A stretch of DNA of 45,632 nucleotides from Welwitschia mirabilis. Its lineage: Eukaryota; Gnetophyta; Gnetopsida; Welwitschiales. The translations under genes and the position numbers were made by a program. A model generated the notes under the pieces. The model was given only the letters and a program-made list of their open reading frames with translations, had not been told where the DNA came from and made no database searches. Shown here in pieces: positions 22,334-33,852 of the stretch (positions are counted from its first letter, which is position 1; each line of letters opens with the position of its first letter). The DNA is taken from contig JBOZIK010000001.1 of NCBI GenBank assembly GCA_051453625.1, forward strand, positions 295,525,306 to 295,570,937. The letters are read 5' to 3'.

Positions 22334-24095
22334 TGTTGGTAAAAATCCATTTTTGATGATTCCACTTGCCAAATATATTATGCTACTATGTAGATAGATT
22401 AATATGGATAAAACCATATCACGAAAATCATAAGTCCATGTTAGACCTCAAAGCCTAAATCTCATAGAAAGTTTATCTTAGAAGTTTAAAATGCAAAACT
22501 ACAATTGGTTAAAGATGTCTTCAGAATTGAAGATGTATAGGATAAACATGTCTGCACACTTAAAGACATCTATGATAAAGACATCTACATAATCAAGGAC
22601 ATCCATGCTGAACCAATTTTCAATAATAGATGAAAGACATCTGTCTCAATAAAGATGACTATACTAAAGTAAGGATCATGGATGAAATACGTCTACATAT
22701 TTGAAGACATCTACATTGACCTAGAATAGATAACATGGATAATGTATGCTTCAATAAATTATTTACATTTCAAGAAAGCAATTAAGTTTTTCATCATGGA
22801 ATTATGATCACTAAGGATCAGATAATTTACAATTTATGTTTCATCAATTTCTGAGTACTTTGACTAAAGATGTATCTCCTATTGAAGACGTCTGACTAAT
22901 AGAAGATGTCTACCATTCTGAAGATGTCTATGATGAAAATTAATGGAAAATAAAATCGAGATTGCACACCCGATGCCTAGTAATTTCNNNNNNNNNNNNN
23001 NNNNNNNNNNNNNNNNNNNNNNNNNNNNNNNNNNNNNNNNNNNNNNNNNNNNNNNNNNNNNNNNNNNNNNNNNNNNNNNNNNNNNNNTATGTTTCATCAA
23101 TTTCTGAGTACTTTGACTAAAGATGTCTCTCCTATTAAAGACGTCTGACTAATAGAAGATGTCTACCATTTTGAAGATGTCTATGATGAAAATTAATGGA
23201 AAATAAAATCAAGATTGCACATCCGGTGCCTAGTAATTTCTATTCATTATACGATGATTGCAAAGTTTAAATGCCTATTTCGCTAAGTTAAATAGCTAGA
23301 ATCTCTTTAAAATGTATAAAAGCATAACTTGACGAATAGATCAAAATGCAAAAAGGAATAGATGTATGCATCCATTAATGCATGAGTGATTGAATCTACT
23401 TGTGAAGCATCAAGCTATCATTTGTAAGGAACTTCAAGCAGCTACATCTTTCATACATTAAATCCTATAACATTTCATTGTTCTTTAGCACTCATTAGTG
23501 ATAACAACAATAAGGAACTCAAGCTCTCTATCATAGGCACATCATTCAAGGTTTTTGATTTATTTATTATTATTTATTTTTTAGAACTCAACTCAATTGA
23601 ACTATCATATTCTTGAATACTCTTGTATAGTCCATTTCATATAAGGATCCCTTGCTAATATTCTATATTATAAGGCGACACCTATATGGGTGTACTCTTG
23701 TATGTGCTTATAAGCATACTTTTGTTATTGTATTATTGTATATCCCTAAGGGGAAAAAAGTGTTGCCTTACGAGAAGCATCTCACATTGTGTTAATACTT
23801 GTAAGCACATTTTTGGGATTGTGTTATTGATTATCCTCGAGGGGAAGAGAGTGTTGCCTTATGAAAAGCATCTCATATTGTATTTAAGATTGGTGGTGCT
23901 GCAAAACCATTGTTTTTGTAGGTTAAGAATATCCAAAGGTATGAGAGGAATCTACGCTTTATGTGTGGACGTACCCAAGTTGGGGAACCACGTTATCTCA
24001 GTAAGGTGTTCATTATATAGTTTTTTTATTTATTTTGGTGAAATTTATTTTTAATAGATCTCGCTCACCCCTCCCTTTGAGTTCAATGATCCTCG
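22334..24095 (+). repeat. 3' LTR of the Sirevirus-like element (with artefactual duplication)
   Basis: TGTTGG...CCTCG. The total of 1,762 bp includes a 100-N gap and a 153-bp repeat of the preceding sequence. Removing both leaves 1,509 bp, against 1,503 bp for the 5' LTR. Palindromes start at 22513, 22531, 22546, 22564, 22579 and 22597, a perfect 18/15/18/15/18 spacing. TATA-like TATAAAAG is at 23315-23322. Confidence 0.9.
22988..23087. other. Assembly gap (100 N) flanked by a 153-bp duplication
   Basis: 22835-22987 and 23088-23240 are the same sequence with six mismatches. The gap is therefore probably an unmerged contig overlap. Confidence 0.97.
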
Positions 24096-24396
24096 TCTTG
24101 TTCTTTATATTTGGGAAGGACTAATATATTTAAATGATTATATTTTGTAATAATTATAGAGATAGGTCCATCTTATTAGTTAATGATAAGTATCAAAGGA
24201 TTCTTTAAAAAAATTTTATGCATAGGATCAACTTATCATGATGAAACACTTGCACAATTAGGTCATCCATGTTTTCATTATCTTGTATGAATTAGTTATA
24301 TTAGGTGGTAAACCTTAATTATTCATCATGCTAAAATTTTATCTTAAGCCTTATTTATTCAATATTATGTTATGTTTAAGATTCTTATATTATTCT
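24096..24396. other. AT-rich flank of the Sirevirus-like insertion
   Basis: The first bases, GTCTT (24095-24099), are the candidate target-site copy. No gene seen. Confidence 0.5.
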
Positions 24397-25257
24397 NNNN
24401 NNNNNNNNNNNNNNNNNNNNNNNNNNNNNNNNNNNNNNNNNNNNNNNNNNNNNNNNNNNNNNNNNNNNNNNNNNNNNNNNNNNNNNNNNNNNNNNNNNNN
24501 NNNNNNNNNNNNNNNNNNNNNNNNNNNNNNNNNNNNNNNNNNNNNNNNNNNNNNNNNNNNNNNNNNNNNNNNNNNNNNNNNNNNNNNNNNNNNNNNNNNN
24601 NNNNNNNNNNNNNNNNNNNNNNNNNNNNNNNNNNNNNNNNNNNNNNNNNNNNNNNNNNNNNNNNNNNNNNNNNNNNNNNNNNNNNNNNNNNNNNNNNNNN
24701 NNNNNNNNNNNNNNNNNNNNNNNNNNNNNNNNNNNNNNNNNNNNNNNNNNNNNNNNNNNNNNNNNNNNNNNNNNNNNNNNNNNNNNNNNNNNNNNNNNNN
24801 NNNNNNNNNNNNNNNNNNNNNNNNNNNNNNNNNNNNNNNNNNNNNNNNNNNNNNNNNNNNNNNNNNNNNNNNNNNNNNNNNNNNNNNNNNNNNNNNNNNN
24901 NNNNNNNNNNNNNNNNNNNNNNNNNNNNNNNNNNNNNNNNNNNNNNNNNNNNNNNNNNNNNNNNNNNNNNNNNNNNNNNNNNNNNNNNNNNNNNNNNNNN
25001 NNNNNNNNNNNNNNNNNNNNNNNNNNNNNNNNNNNNNNNNNNNNNNNNNNNNNNNNNNNNNNNNNNNNNNNNNNNNNNNNNNNNNNNNNNNNNNNNNNNN
25101 NNNNNNNNNNNNNNNNNNNNNNNNNNNNNNNNNNNNNNNNNNNNNNNNNNNNNNNNNNNNNNNNNNNNNNNNNNNNNNNNNNNNNNNNNNNNNNNNNNNN
25201 NNNNNNNNNNNNNNNNNNNNNNNNNNNNNNNNNNNNNNNNNNNNNNNNNNNNNNNNN
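24397..25257. other. Assembly gap (861 N)
   Basis: Run of N. No duplicated flank is obvious. Confidence 0.99.
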
Positions 25258-26762
25258 ATTCTTAACTTATTTTACTAAACATGACACTTTTACGCATATA
25301 CTAAGATGCCTATCTAACTAAAGAGTTATTTTTTTAGTTTTTAGTTTGTGTTATTAATTTTCTTTTAATGCATCTATATCAAAATATTTAGTGTAGATAT
25401 AATTTTCCTTAACCATAATTTTCATAAGTCTACTTAATTCATTCACATAAAGGACACATGTCCCTTATGTTTAATGTACTTAATTTGTCTAAATAATTAT
25501 ATAACGATTTCTAGTTACTCTTACTTTTATTTCATTTTTTCACTACTTTTATCTAATTAATATTAATTTTTAATTTTACCTTATCTATGTTGGGAGGCAT
25601 ACCTTGACTCAAGTATAAAAAACTAAAAATTCTTAGATTCTTGAATATATATGATTGTTTGAGTAGGTGTCATCCCTAAACAATAGCTTTATCTTAAATT
25701 GAAAAACAGGTTATAAAATGTTAAATAATAACATTTCAATAGCTATAAGTCTATGGTAATGTATAGAGGAGAAATTTAAAAAATATAATAGTGTAACTAT
25801 CCTAGGTTCATGTGAAATGTAATATAAAGTTCAAGAAGATATAAATAAACATAAAGTTCTAAAATGTAAATGAGGATTAAGCCTATACAATAGAGGCATC
25901 ATTACTTATGTGAATATGAATAGTGAGATTTGATTTATCTAGTCACCTACATAAGTTCGCCAATGAAGGTCCTCTTGGAAGAAGATGTGAAAATGAGCAC
26001 AGCACATGAGATTAATGCTGCATGATTTCAAGCAAGTAGTTGATATTAAGGTTGACGTAATGTGCTTACTTTTGAACATAGAAAACCATCTTCTAAATTA
26101 TAGCAGATAGACTTCATTCGATAATTAGAAAGGTCATTAACATTATCATTATTAAACATCATAGAACATTTATTAGTTCATATAGTATGTAAGATGTAAG
26201 ACCTATTGCAAATTTAAGGAATTGGCCATGATAGGAATGCTAGACTTACCACCACTAATAAAATTATTCCAACTAGATACAAAATAATGAAGTATGCAAG
26301 AGGTCCATATTTCAGTAGATATAACATAATTCTAATACTACAAAGTATTTAGAAGGTCATCCTTAATAAAATTAAAACGGAATTTTGTTTTAACAAAGCC
26401 TTAGTTATTATCATCCTATAAGAAGACTAGGGTATAAAATATACCATAGAAAATTTTCAATTTTGAGGAGAGTAAGAACTTTCCATATTTCATGCAACCC
26501 ATGTAGCGTCCAAATCCTTAACTCCTTAAGATCTATTACAATGAACTTGCACACTACTTGGACCTCAGAATATGGAATATGCTTTCTTAGGTTTGTAACG
26601 ATGTAAATCACTTTTATCAAATAACTTCATATTATTAATACTAGAAGACTTATTATAAATAATAGTTAATAAACTAGTAATCTGCTACAAAGTTCATTAA
26701 AAAATCCTTAATCAAAGAGGAACTTTCATAAAATATCAAACTCATTCCAATTAATTCACCAA
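25258..26762. other. AT-rich DNA, no gene recognised
   Basis: Short open stretches exist on both strands, for example 26411-26620 on the minus strand, but none carries a motif I can name. It could be strongly decayed retroelement internal sequence. Confidence 0.5.
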
Positions 26763-27176
26763 NNNNNNNNNNNNNNNNNNNNNNNNNNNNNNNNNNNNNN
26801 NNNNNNNNNNNNNNNNNNNNNNNNNNNNNNNNNNNNNNNNNNNNNNNNNNNNNNNNNNNNNNNNNNNNNNNNNNNNNNNNNNNNNNNNNNNNNNNNNNNN
26901 NNNNNNNNNNNNNNNNNNNNNNNNNNNNNNNNNNNNNNNNNNNNNNNNNNNNNNNNNNNNNNNNNNNNNNNNNNNNNNNNNNNNNNNNNNNNNNNNNNNN
27001 NNNNNNNNNNNNNNNNNNNNNNNNNNNNNNNNNNNNNNNNNNNNNNNNNNNNNNNNNNNNNNNNNNNNNNNNNNNNNNNNNNNNNNNNNNNNNNNNNNNN
27101 NNNNNNNNNNNNNNNNNNNNNNNNNNNNNNNNNNNNNNNNNNNNNNNNNNNNNNNNNNNNNNNNNNNNNNNNNNNN
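26763..27176. other. Assembly gap (414 N) with a 13-bp flank repeat
   Basis: ATTAATTCACCAA occurs directly before (26750-26762) and directly after (27177-27189) the gap. Confidence 0.98.
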
Positions 27177-29523
27177 ATTAATTCACCAATTAGAAAATCT
27201 CTAAGAACCTAGTAAAGTCACTTCTCTCTCAATGAATCATAAGATGAGGCCTACAATTTCCATAGGATCTTCTTTAAGAGGGATTCCACCAATAAGACTC
27301 TTCCTAAAGTTTATTTCCTAAAGTGTTGATGAAATTCTAGTGTAACTTATGATAAATGCCATTTCTAATGACACAAAAAACTTCTAGCAAGAAAAATCAC
27401 TTATCAATATCATGAACTAAAATATCTTTGTGTCTAAACTAACTATTTTGGAGCCTCGCATTTAAGATTTAATGTGTGAAAGTAAAGGATTAATGGAGTA
27501 GAAAGACATTCATAATCAATAATATATATTATAATATATTGCAAGATTATAATTAGCAAATCTCCAAGCATGACTTAAATGATCTCATATAATTTCTTTA
27601 GAGAAGACATACCTTCTAGGATAAACCTAATGTTTTAGTATTATTTTATATATTGTTGTAGATCAAAGATGTACATATTCTTCTTAATAAAATCTAGTAC
27701 ATTATAGTTGTGTATCATAATTATAAGGATTACTAATGACAATAATGTAGCCTTTTGGTTGATGGATCTTGTTTATTATCTAGAGTTTCCCAGAAGGAAC
27801 CTTCACTAAGCAAATTTCCTTATATCTTGCTTGAGACATAGTAGTTGACTAGCATTTAAAGTGATAAACAAAATAATTCAAGCTTCATCACTTTGAAGGA
27901 TAATGAAAAAATCTTAAATTTTATTCATTTAACTTATGCAAAGTTTTTCCCCTTTAAAATTATGGTTTTTTAAAATTTCGCTTGCCATTTGATATTTTTT
28001 ATGTTTATTTTATGAGGGGGTATTAGGTAATACCTCTTTATTTTTTAACTAAATCTTATATTTTCACTTTTAATAATTTTTTTAGGATGTGACATCCCAT
28101 TTAATACTTATCTACACTTCTAAAGCAACATAATTAAAAAAAATACCTAGGTATTTCAACACCACAATCTATTCAACTAATGGATTGACTAAAATTAGTT
28201 AGTAGAGAATGACGAACTATGACATAATGTTCATACCTTGTTCTTCATTAAAGTTGAGGTTTTATCAATTTATTATTTGAATCCCTTTGGTTAATAATTA
28301 GAAAAATGATAATGACAATAGATGAACAAATTTATTTAAAGATGATAACTTCTTATTTTGTTTGAGAAACATACAAACTCAAATAATGAAAATGATTTGA
28401 GTTACAAAGGTTAAATGGGAAATGATAATAATAAAAATAAAGCATTTAAAAAATTTGATACAAAATTTCATTGTTCAAATGAAATTTATACCAAATCATA
28501 TTAAAAATTAATAGAGGAAGGTTCTCCTAAAGATTATTGAATTAGAGACAAAGATTGAAACCTCATCTAACATTCATGAGCTATAAATAAAAGCAAAAAT
28601 ATTGGATACAGTGTTTCAAATACTAGTATTATGGTCTTGGAAATCCTAAAATAAGTAGAAGAGAAGCATCAAAATCCTTTGAATCTACAATTAGTAAAAG
28701 CTCTTAAAAGAGAAAATGATTAATTGTAAAGCTCTTAGAAGGAAAAATGCATCTCATCAAGCAATCCATCCTCGAAACATATAGGATGGGTTATAAGAGA
28801 GACCAACCTAATTATACTACTGGAAATGAAAATAAAAATGAAAATGTTTAATTACATCTGAGAGATTTAGGGGTTTACAATAAAATGTTTTTCATGGCTT
28901 TGATATGTTCTTGATGAGTCTTGAAAACCTCATCTAGGAAGTGATCATAGGTTGAAGATTCTAACTTAAAGAAGTAGAGTGAAGATTTTATTTAAATGCC
29001 ATACTTAAAAGAGAAAAGTTGAAATAATCAAAGAAATATAAAAGGAGGAAAACTATGATTCAATAAGGATCTCATGTGAAAGAAACTAGCAAAGAAAATA
29101 GAGGAATAGGAGAAAGTTAAAAAGCAAGAGAAGAAAGAAAAAGTTGTATACATAAATACAAAATATATCAAAATCATTAAAGAACTAAATAAATAAGGAT
29201 TTTAGCCTTTTTACTATAAACTTTTTATTATTGTTAGCTTTATAGTAGATAAAGTTATTAGTCTTCATAAAATTGAGTTTTTTTAATATGAACACTATTT
29301 TTAGAATTACAAAAATTTAGGGATATAAAAACTTTATAGATATGCTTATTTAAGGTCTCTCTCTCTTTTTTCCCTTTTTTACTATAAATGAAAAGAATAT
29401 TAATGTTGAACATTTAGAGGTTTGGGTATTTTAATCCATAATTATCTTTAATTAAAAAAATCTAGATAGGAAAAGCAGATAAATATAGTTAATTTGTTTG
29501 GATATAAATAATACATTAAAAAG
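27177..29523. other. AT-rich DNA, no gene recognised
   Basis: No conserved motif in six frames. A minus-strand TGTCACATCC at 28085-28094 resembles the start of gypsy LTRs but has no other support. The right edge carries AAAAG (29519-29523), the candidate target-site copy of the next element. Confidence 0.5.
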
Positions 29524-29714
29524 TGCGAAGGTTTGTATACACATTATAGTCTTACACCTAGGGGAATGTGAAAATTATATTGAATTCCTAATGGTGTGGT
29601 TGTCTTTAAAAGCAAGCTTTTGTTTGTAATAAGTGATGGAGAGTATTTTAGATAAATAAAATTTTGAATTTAGAAAATGTTCCTCATTTTTCTTGCTTTT
29701 ACATTTTCCAATGA
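29524..29714 (+). repeat. 5' LTR of the second copia element
   Basis: Starts TGCGAAGG and ends ...TTCCAATGA, just before the primer site. Colinear with 37120-37309, with shared landmarks CCTAATGGTGT, TTTAAAAGCAAGCT and AATAAGTGATG. Confidence 0.85.
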
Positions 29715-29715
29715 G

Positions 29716-29727
29716 TGGTATCAGAGC
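29716..29727 (+). other. Primer-binding site
   Basis: TGGTATCAGAGC, an exact match to the common plant initiator tRNA-Met primer site, one base after the LTR. Confidence 0.9.
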
Positions 29728-30870
29728 TTTGGAGGAGATTTTGTATAGATTTCTTTGAGCATCCTTAAGCTTTAGAGCTTCTTGTGGCCTCTTTGGAGGT
29801 TTTTTAGACCCTCTTTAAAGACTTCTTGGACTTTCCTTTTGGTCCTTTCTTTCTCTATCCTACCCCTATTATTCTTTTTCCTTTTTTTGGTTTTACCTTT
29901 AAAATATTCTTATTCCTTTCCATACTTTTTTATAAGTATTTTTTGTTAAAGCAAATACATTTTTTTTAAGAATCATATTGTTTAGAAGAAGCATTTATTT
30001 TTTTTTAAAGGAGGGCTTGTTTTTAGAAAATCCAAAGTTTTTTAAAAAGCATATATATATTTTAAGAAGAATTTCTTGAAGGCAATAAATATTTTTTGAA
30101 AAAGAAAAATTATTTTTCAGTGGAGTTGGTAAGTTTTTTGACCTGTCTTGACCTATTACCTACAATCACCTATACTTACTTGCTACTAATCACACTAGCC
30201 ACCCTACCACACTATTTTTACCCTTCCACGACTATTGGCCCTCCCTCCACCTATGAAGCTCCTCCACTATTGGTCTCTTACGCTCTTTCGAATTTCATTG
30301 CAGTAGTCTACACCTGTATTGCTTGTACTGGTGCTTTATGCTTCATCGTCGACATTGCCCTCTTATCATGTATGCCTGTAATCTCCTAGACATGTGTATT
30401 ATCCATGCCTACATTCCTTCCTTAGTTCTCCACTAGATCTCTTGCCATTATTTGCCAGCTCATCTACCTGCACTGATCCATAACCATGCACTATCATATA
30501 TTTCATCAATTCATGCCTTATTTTATCGCTCATTCCCATGTTTGCTATGTCATACCACTTGCCATGCTTTAGATCTGCCAAGTCTACTTGTGCTCTACTA
30601 TAGTGTCCATGTTTTACCCTATGCTTTCTTACTACTTGTGTATTTGTTCTATCTGCTTCACTTAATACTACCTTCCCTTGTGTGCTTGTCATGTCTTTTT
30701 TGCTGAATGTTGCCTTCCCCTGTGTGCTTGTCGTGTCTTCTCTACTTAGCGGGGCTATCTAGCCTACATTTCCTCTACTACTACATGCATGTTGCTCCTA
30801 CCCAATCTGAATGCAGTGATAACTAAAAACTCATTTTTCATTATTTTGCCTGCTTTTTTAAAACACTAAC

Positions 30871-30942
30871 AGCACCTTAGTGTAATGGAAAGGGCATTCT
30901 ACTATTAATCTATAGATCACATGCTTGAATTCTTGAGGAGCT
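30871..30942 (+). pseudogene. tRNA-like sequence with Pol III-type terminator
   Basis: 72 nt. Acceptor-stem halves AGCACCT (30871-30877) and AGGAGCT (30936-30942) pair at six of seven positions. The A-box TAGTGTAATGG fits TRGYNNARNNGG loosely, and the D stem GTGT/GCAT pairs. An anticodon arm with U33 and TAA at 34-36 can be drawn, with two mismatches. The T arm is poor (cttgaat loop, weak stem), and the B-box is degraded. A TTTTT run follows within three bases. It is most likely a decayed tRNA or tRNA-derived sequence; chance is not excluded. Confidence 0.35.
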
Positions 30943-31133
30943 GCTTTTTGATTTTCAAATTTTTAGAATGCATACATGCATCATTGTTAACCTGCAGTCC
31001 TTTTTTGCACATGTGTTTTAACTACGCTATTGCTTAGCCATTTCTGAATTTTATGCACATGTGGTTTAGCTAACAAGTGGCTAGCTTTAGCTTTGTTTTA
31101 CGCACATGCATAGTTTTGTTCATTTCTTTATTT

Positions 31134-31233
31134 NNNNNNNNNNNNNNNNNNNNNNNNNNNNNNNNNNNNNNNNNNNNNNNNNNNNNNNNNNNNNNNNNNN
31201 NNNNNNNNNNNNNNNNNNNNNNNNNNNNNNNNN
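31134..31233. other. Assembly gap (100 N) with a 68-bp flank duplication
   Basis: 31066-31133 recurs at 31234-31301 with three mismatches. Confidence 0.98.
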
Positions 31234-31797
31234 TTAGCTAACAAGTGGCTAGCTTTAGTTTTGTTTTACGCACATGCACAGTTTTGTGCATTTCTTTATT
31301 TTTTGAGCTTTTAAAGCTATTTTTGAGTTTTTGGGGTATTTTTACAAACTTATGAATCCAAAAATCACTCTTCAAATCAAGTTGGGATGTTAGGTAAGAT
31401 CCTTTGATTTGAGTTTTTTTGAGCTCTTTTTTTAAATATACTTTTGGAGCTTCTATTTACACCCTTTTTGAGTTTTTTCTTGAGATTTTTTGTCCTTTTT
31501 TTAATATTATAAACCAAATCTCTTTCATCAAGTTAAGTTGAGATGTGGAGTAAGATTCCTTGACTTAATTCTTTTTATTTTTACTATTTTTTATGATTTG
31601 AATAGATTAAGATAAGTTAAATGGTAAGAAAGATCTCCATAACTTAACTATACCACTATCAGTCTCTTTTTTGGTTGTGTATTGGTCTTTGGATTTCTTC
31701 TCATACTTAATAATTTTATTAATCCTACTTATATTAAATAATAAAAAGAAAAATTATCTTTCATCCCTTAAACACTTAATGTTTTTAACTAGTGATA

Positions 31798-32678
31798 NNN
31801 NNNNNNNNNNNNNNNNNNNNNNNNNNNNNNNNNNNNNNNNNNNNNNNNNNNNNNNNNNNNNNNNNNNNNNNNNNNNNNNNNNNNNNNNNNNNNNNNNNNN
31901 NNNNNNNNNNNNNNNNNNNNNNNNNNNNNNNNNNNNNNNNNNNNNNNNNNNNNNNNNNNNNNNNNNNNNNNNNNNNNNNNNNNNNNNNNNNNNNNNNNNN
32001 NNNNNNNNNNNNNNNNNNNNNNNNNNNNNNNNNNNNNNNNNNNNNNNNNNNNNNNNNNNNNNNNNNNNNNNNNNNNNNNNNNNNNNNNNNNNNNNNNNNN
32101 NNNNNNNNNNNNNNNNNNNNNNNNNNNNNNNNNNNNNNNNNNNNNNNNNNNNNNNNNNNNNNNNNNNNNNNNNNNNNNNNNNNNNNNNNNNNNNNNNNNN
32201 NNNNNNNNNNNNNNNNNNNNNNNNNNNNNNNNNNNNNNNNNNNNNNNNNNNNNNNNNNNNNNNNNNNNNNNNNNNNNNNNNNNNNNNNNNNNNNNNNNNN
32301 NNNNNNNNNNNNNNNNNNNNNNNNNNNNNNNNNNNNNNNNNNNNNNNNNNNNNNNNNNNNNNNNNNNNNNNNNNNNNNNNNNNNNNNNNNNNNNNNNNNN
32401 NNNNNNNNNNNNNNNNNNNNNNNNNNNNNNNNNNNNNNNNNNNNNNNNNNNNNNNNNNNNNNNNNNNNNNNNNNNNNNNNNNNNNNNNNNNNNNNNNNNN
32501 NNNNNNNNNNNNNNNNNNNNNNNNNNNNNNNNNNNNNNNNNNNNNNNNNNNNNNNNNNNNNNNNNNNNNNNNNNNNNNNNNNNNNNNNNNNNNNNNNNNN
32601 NNNNNNNNNNNNNNNNNNNNNNNNNNNNNNNNNNNNNNNNNNNNNNNNNNNNNNNNNNNNNNNNNNNNNNNNNNNNNN
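31798..32678. other. Assembly gap (881 N) with a 43-bp identical flank duplication
   Basis: 31755-31797 is identical to 32679-32721. Confidence 0.98.
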
Positions 32679-32920
32679 TATCTTTCATCCCTTAAACACT
32701 TAATGTTTTTAACTAGTGATAAGTTTCAATTGGTGGTGAGCATGGGGAGCCTTACATAGATAGAGATCTGTGTTAGGCTTTACACTGCTTTCTAAAGCTT
32801 ATTATGTAGTCTTAACTACCATAACTATGAATTTTGGACCATATAAAGAGTTGTACCTCTTTTAAATGGAAACGTCATAGGCATCGAGAGGTCTACATTC
32901 CCATGTATGTCTTAGTAATC

Positions 32921-33020
32921 NNNNNNNNNNNNNNNNNNNNNNNNNNNNNNNNNNNNNNNNNNNNNNNNNNNNNNNNNNNNNNNNNNNNNNNNNNNNNNNN
33001 NNNNNNNNNNNNNNNNNNNN
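32921..33020. other. Assembly gap (100 N) with a 42-bp flank duplication
   Basis: 32879-32920 recurs at 33025-33066 without visible mismatch. Confidence 0.98.
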
Positions 33021-33852
33021 TCAGAGGCATCGAGAGGTCTACATTCCCATGTATGTCTTAGTAATCAAGGGTATATTAAGTGAAAGTTGGAGGGACAGTG
33101 ATAGGGTCCACTTGGATTTCATCACCAAGTGACATAGGTTTGATAACATTTAAAATTTGTTAAGTCTAAAAATAGGTCACTGAAATTGCATGGTGCTCTC
33201 CTTTGAGGGGGTAAATAGCTGAAATCATCAATACCGACTGATAACTTAAAATCCTGACTGACATGCTTTACATTTTTTTTTACTCCCTTTGGAGACAAGG
33301 GTATCACCCTTGAAGAGGATGTGATTACTAATCAAATTTAGGATCAAACTTTAAAATTGGCTAATTTTAGCATTTTTTTCACCTAGTAATCAATTCAAGC
33401 TTTCCTACATTAAAATCTACCTCACTCACATTAACAAATTTTAAACAAACTACCTTTATGTTTCTTTCTTATGCATGTAGGTTCTCATTGGTTTGGGGGA
33501 TTTTCTTGATTGTCCTAATTTGTGGCTTGAATAGATCACTTGAATTTTTAAACCTAAGTCCCATTTGTTATGACTATACCTCTCTGTCTTGACATGTTTT
33601 ATGTCTTTACTTTTATTGCATTGTAACTTTAATAGATTACTTGAAATTGTGGATGAGAGTAAGATCCATTTGCTCGTGACTATATCATCTCTTGATCCTT
33701 TATTTCTAATATATCCATATTTGGGTTTGATAAGATTTCTCTGTGGGATGGATAGATTACTTTCAGTGATGGATGTTAGAAAGATCCCTATAAATTTGAA
33801 CTTTCTTGCATAGCTCATCAACTCTCTTCTAGTATCTATTCTTTTTTACATC

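Larger units (their letters stand above)
13013..24095 (+). mobile_element. Sirevirus-like (SIRE/Maximus) Ty1/copia retrotransposon, decayed, with env-like ORF
   Basis: Two 1.5-kb LTRs (TGTTGG...CCTC[A/G]) bound an initiator-Met primer site, a gag with UBN2-type and zinc-knuckle remnants, pol in the copia order protease-integrase-RT-RNase H, a 3-kb region with an envelope-like ORF, and the polypurine tract aaaaaggggaagat. This tract, the long LTRs and the extra ORF between RNase H and the 3' LTR are typical of Sireviruses. The flanking 5-mer GTCTT occurs at 13007-13011 and 24095-24099, within one base of both predicted ends, a credible target-site duplication. All frames are broken by many stops and some frameshifts, so the copy is not autonomous. 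The LTRs differ visibly from each other, so the insertion is old. Confidence 0.9.
29728..33852 (+). other. Long leader of the second copia element
   Basis: No gag or pol motif before 33853. From about 30150 to 30790 the plus strand is strongly pyrimidine-rich, unlike the A/T-rich surroundings. This depletes stops and gives open frames of 84-97 codons on both strands (30096-30389, 30452-30706, and 30399-30692 minus); I recognise none of them. A short tandem copy of ccttcccctgtgtgcttgtc occurs near 30671 and 30712. A tRNA-like segment lies at 30871-30942. Between about 33500 and 33810 an imperfect unit of about 100 bp containing atagatyacttgaa repeats about three times. Confidence 0.55.

Noticed and set aside
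26411-26620. 69-codon minus-strand open frame
   Set aside because: No motif recognised and no supporting context; consistent with chance.
28085-28094. Minus-strand TGTCACATCC preceded by purines, like a gypsy LTR start
   Set aside because: No LTR end, pol tail or second copy; too short on its own.
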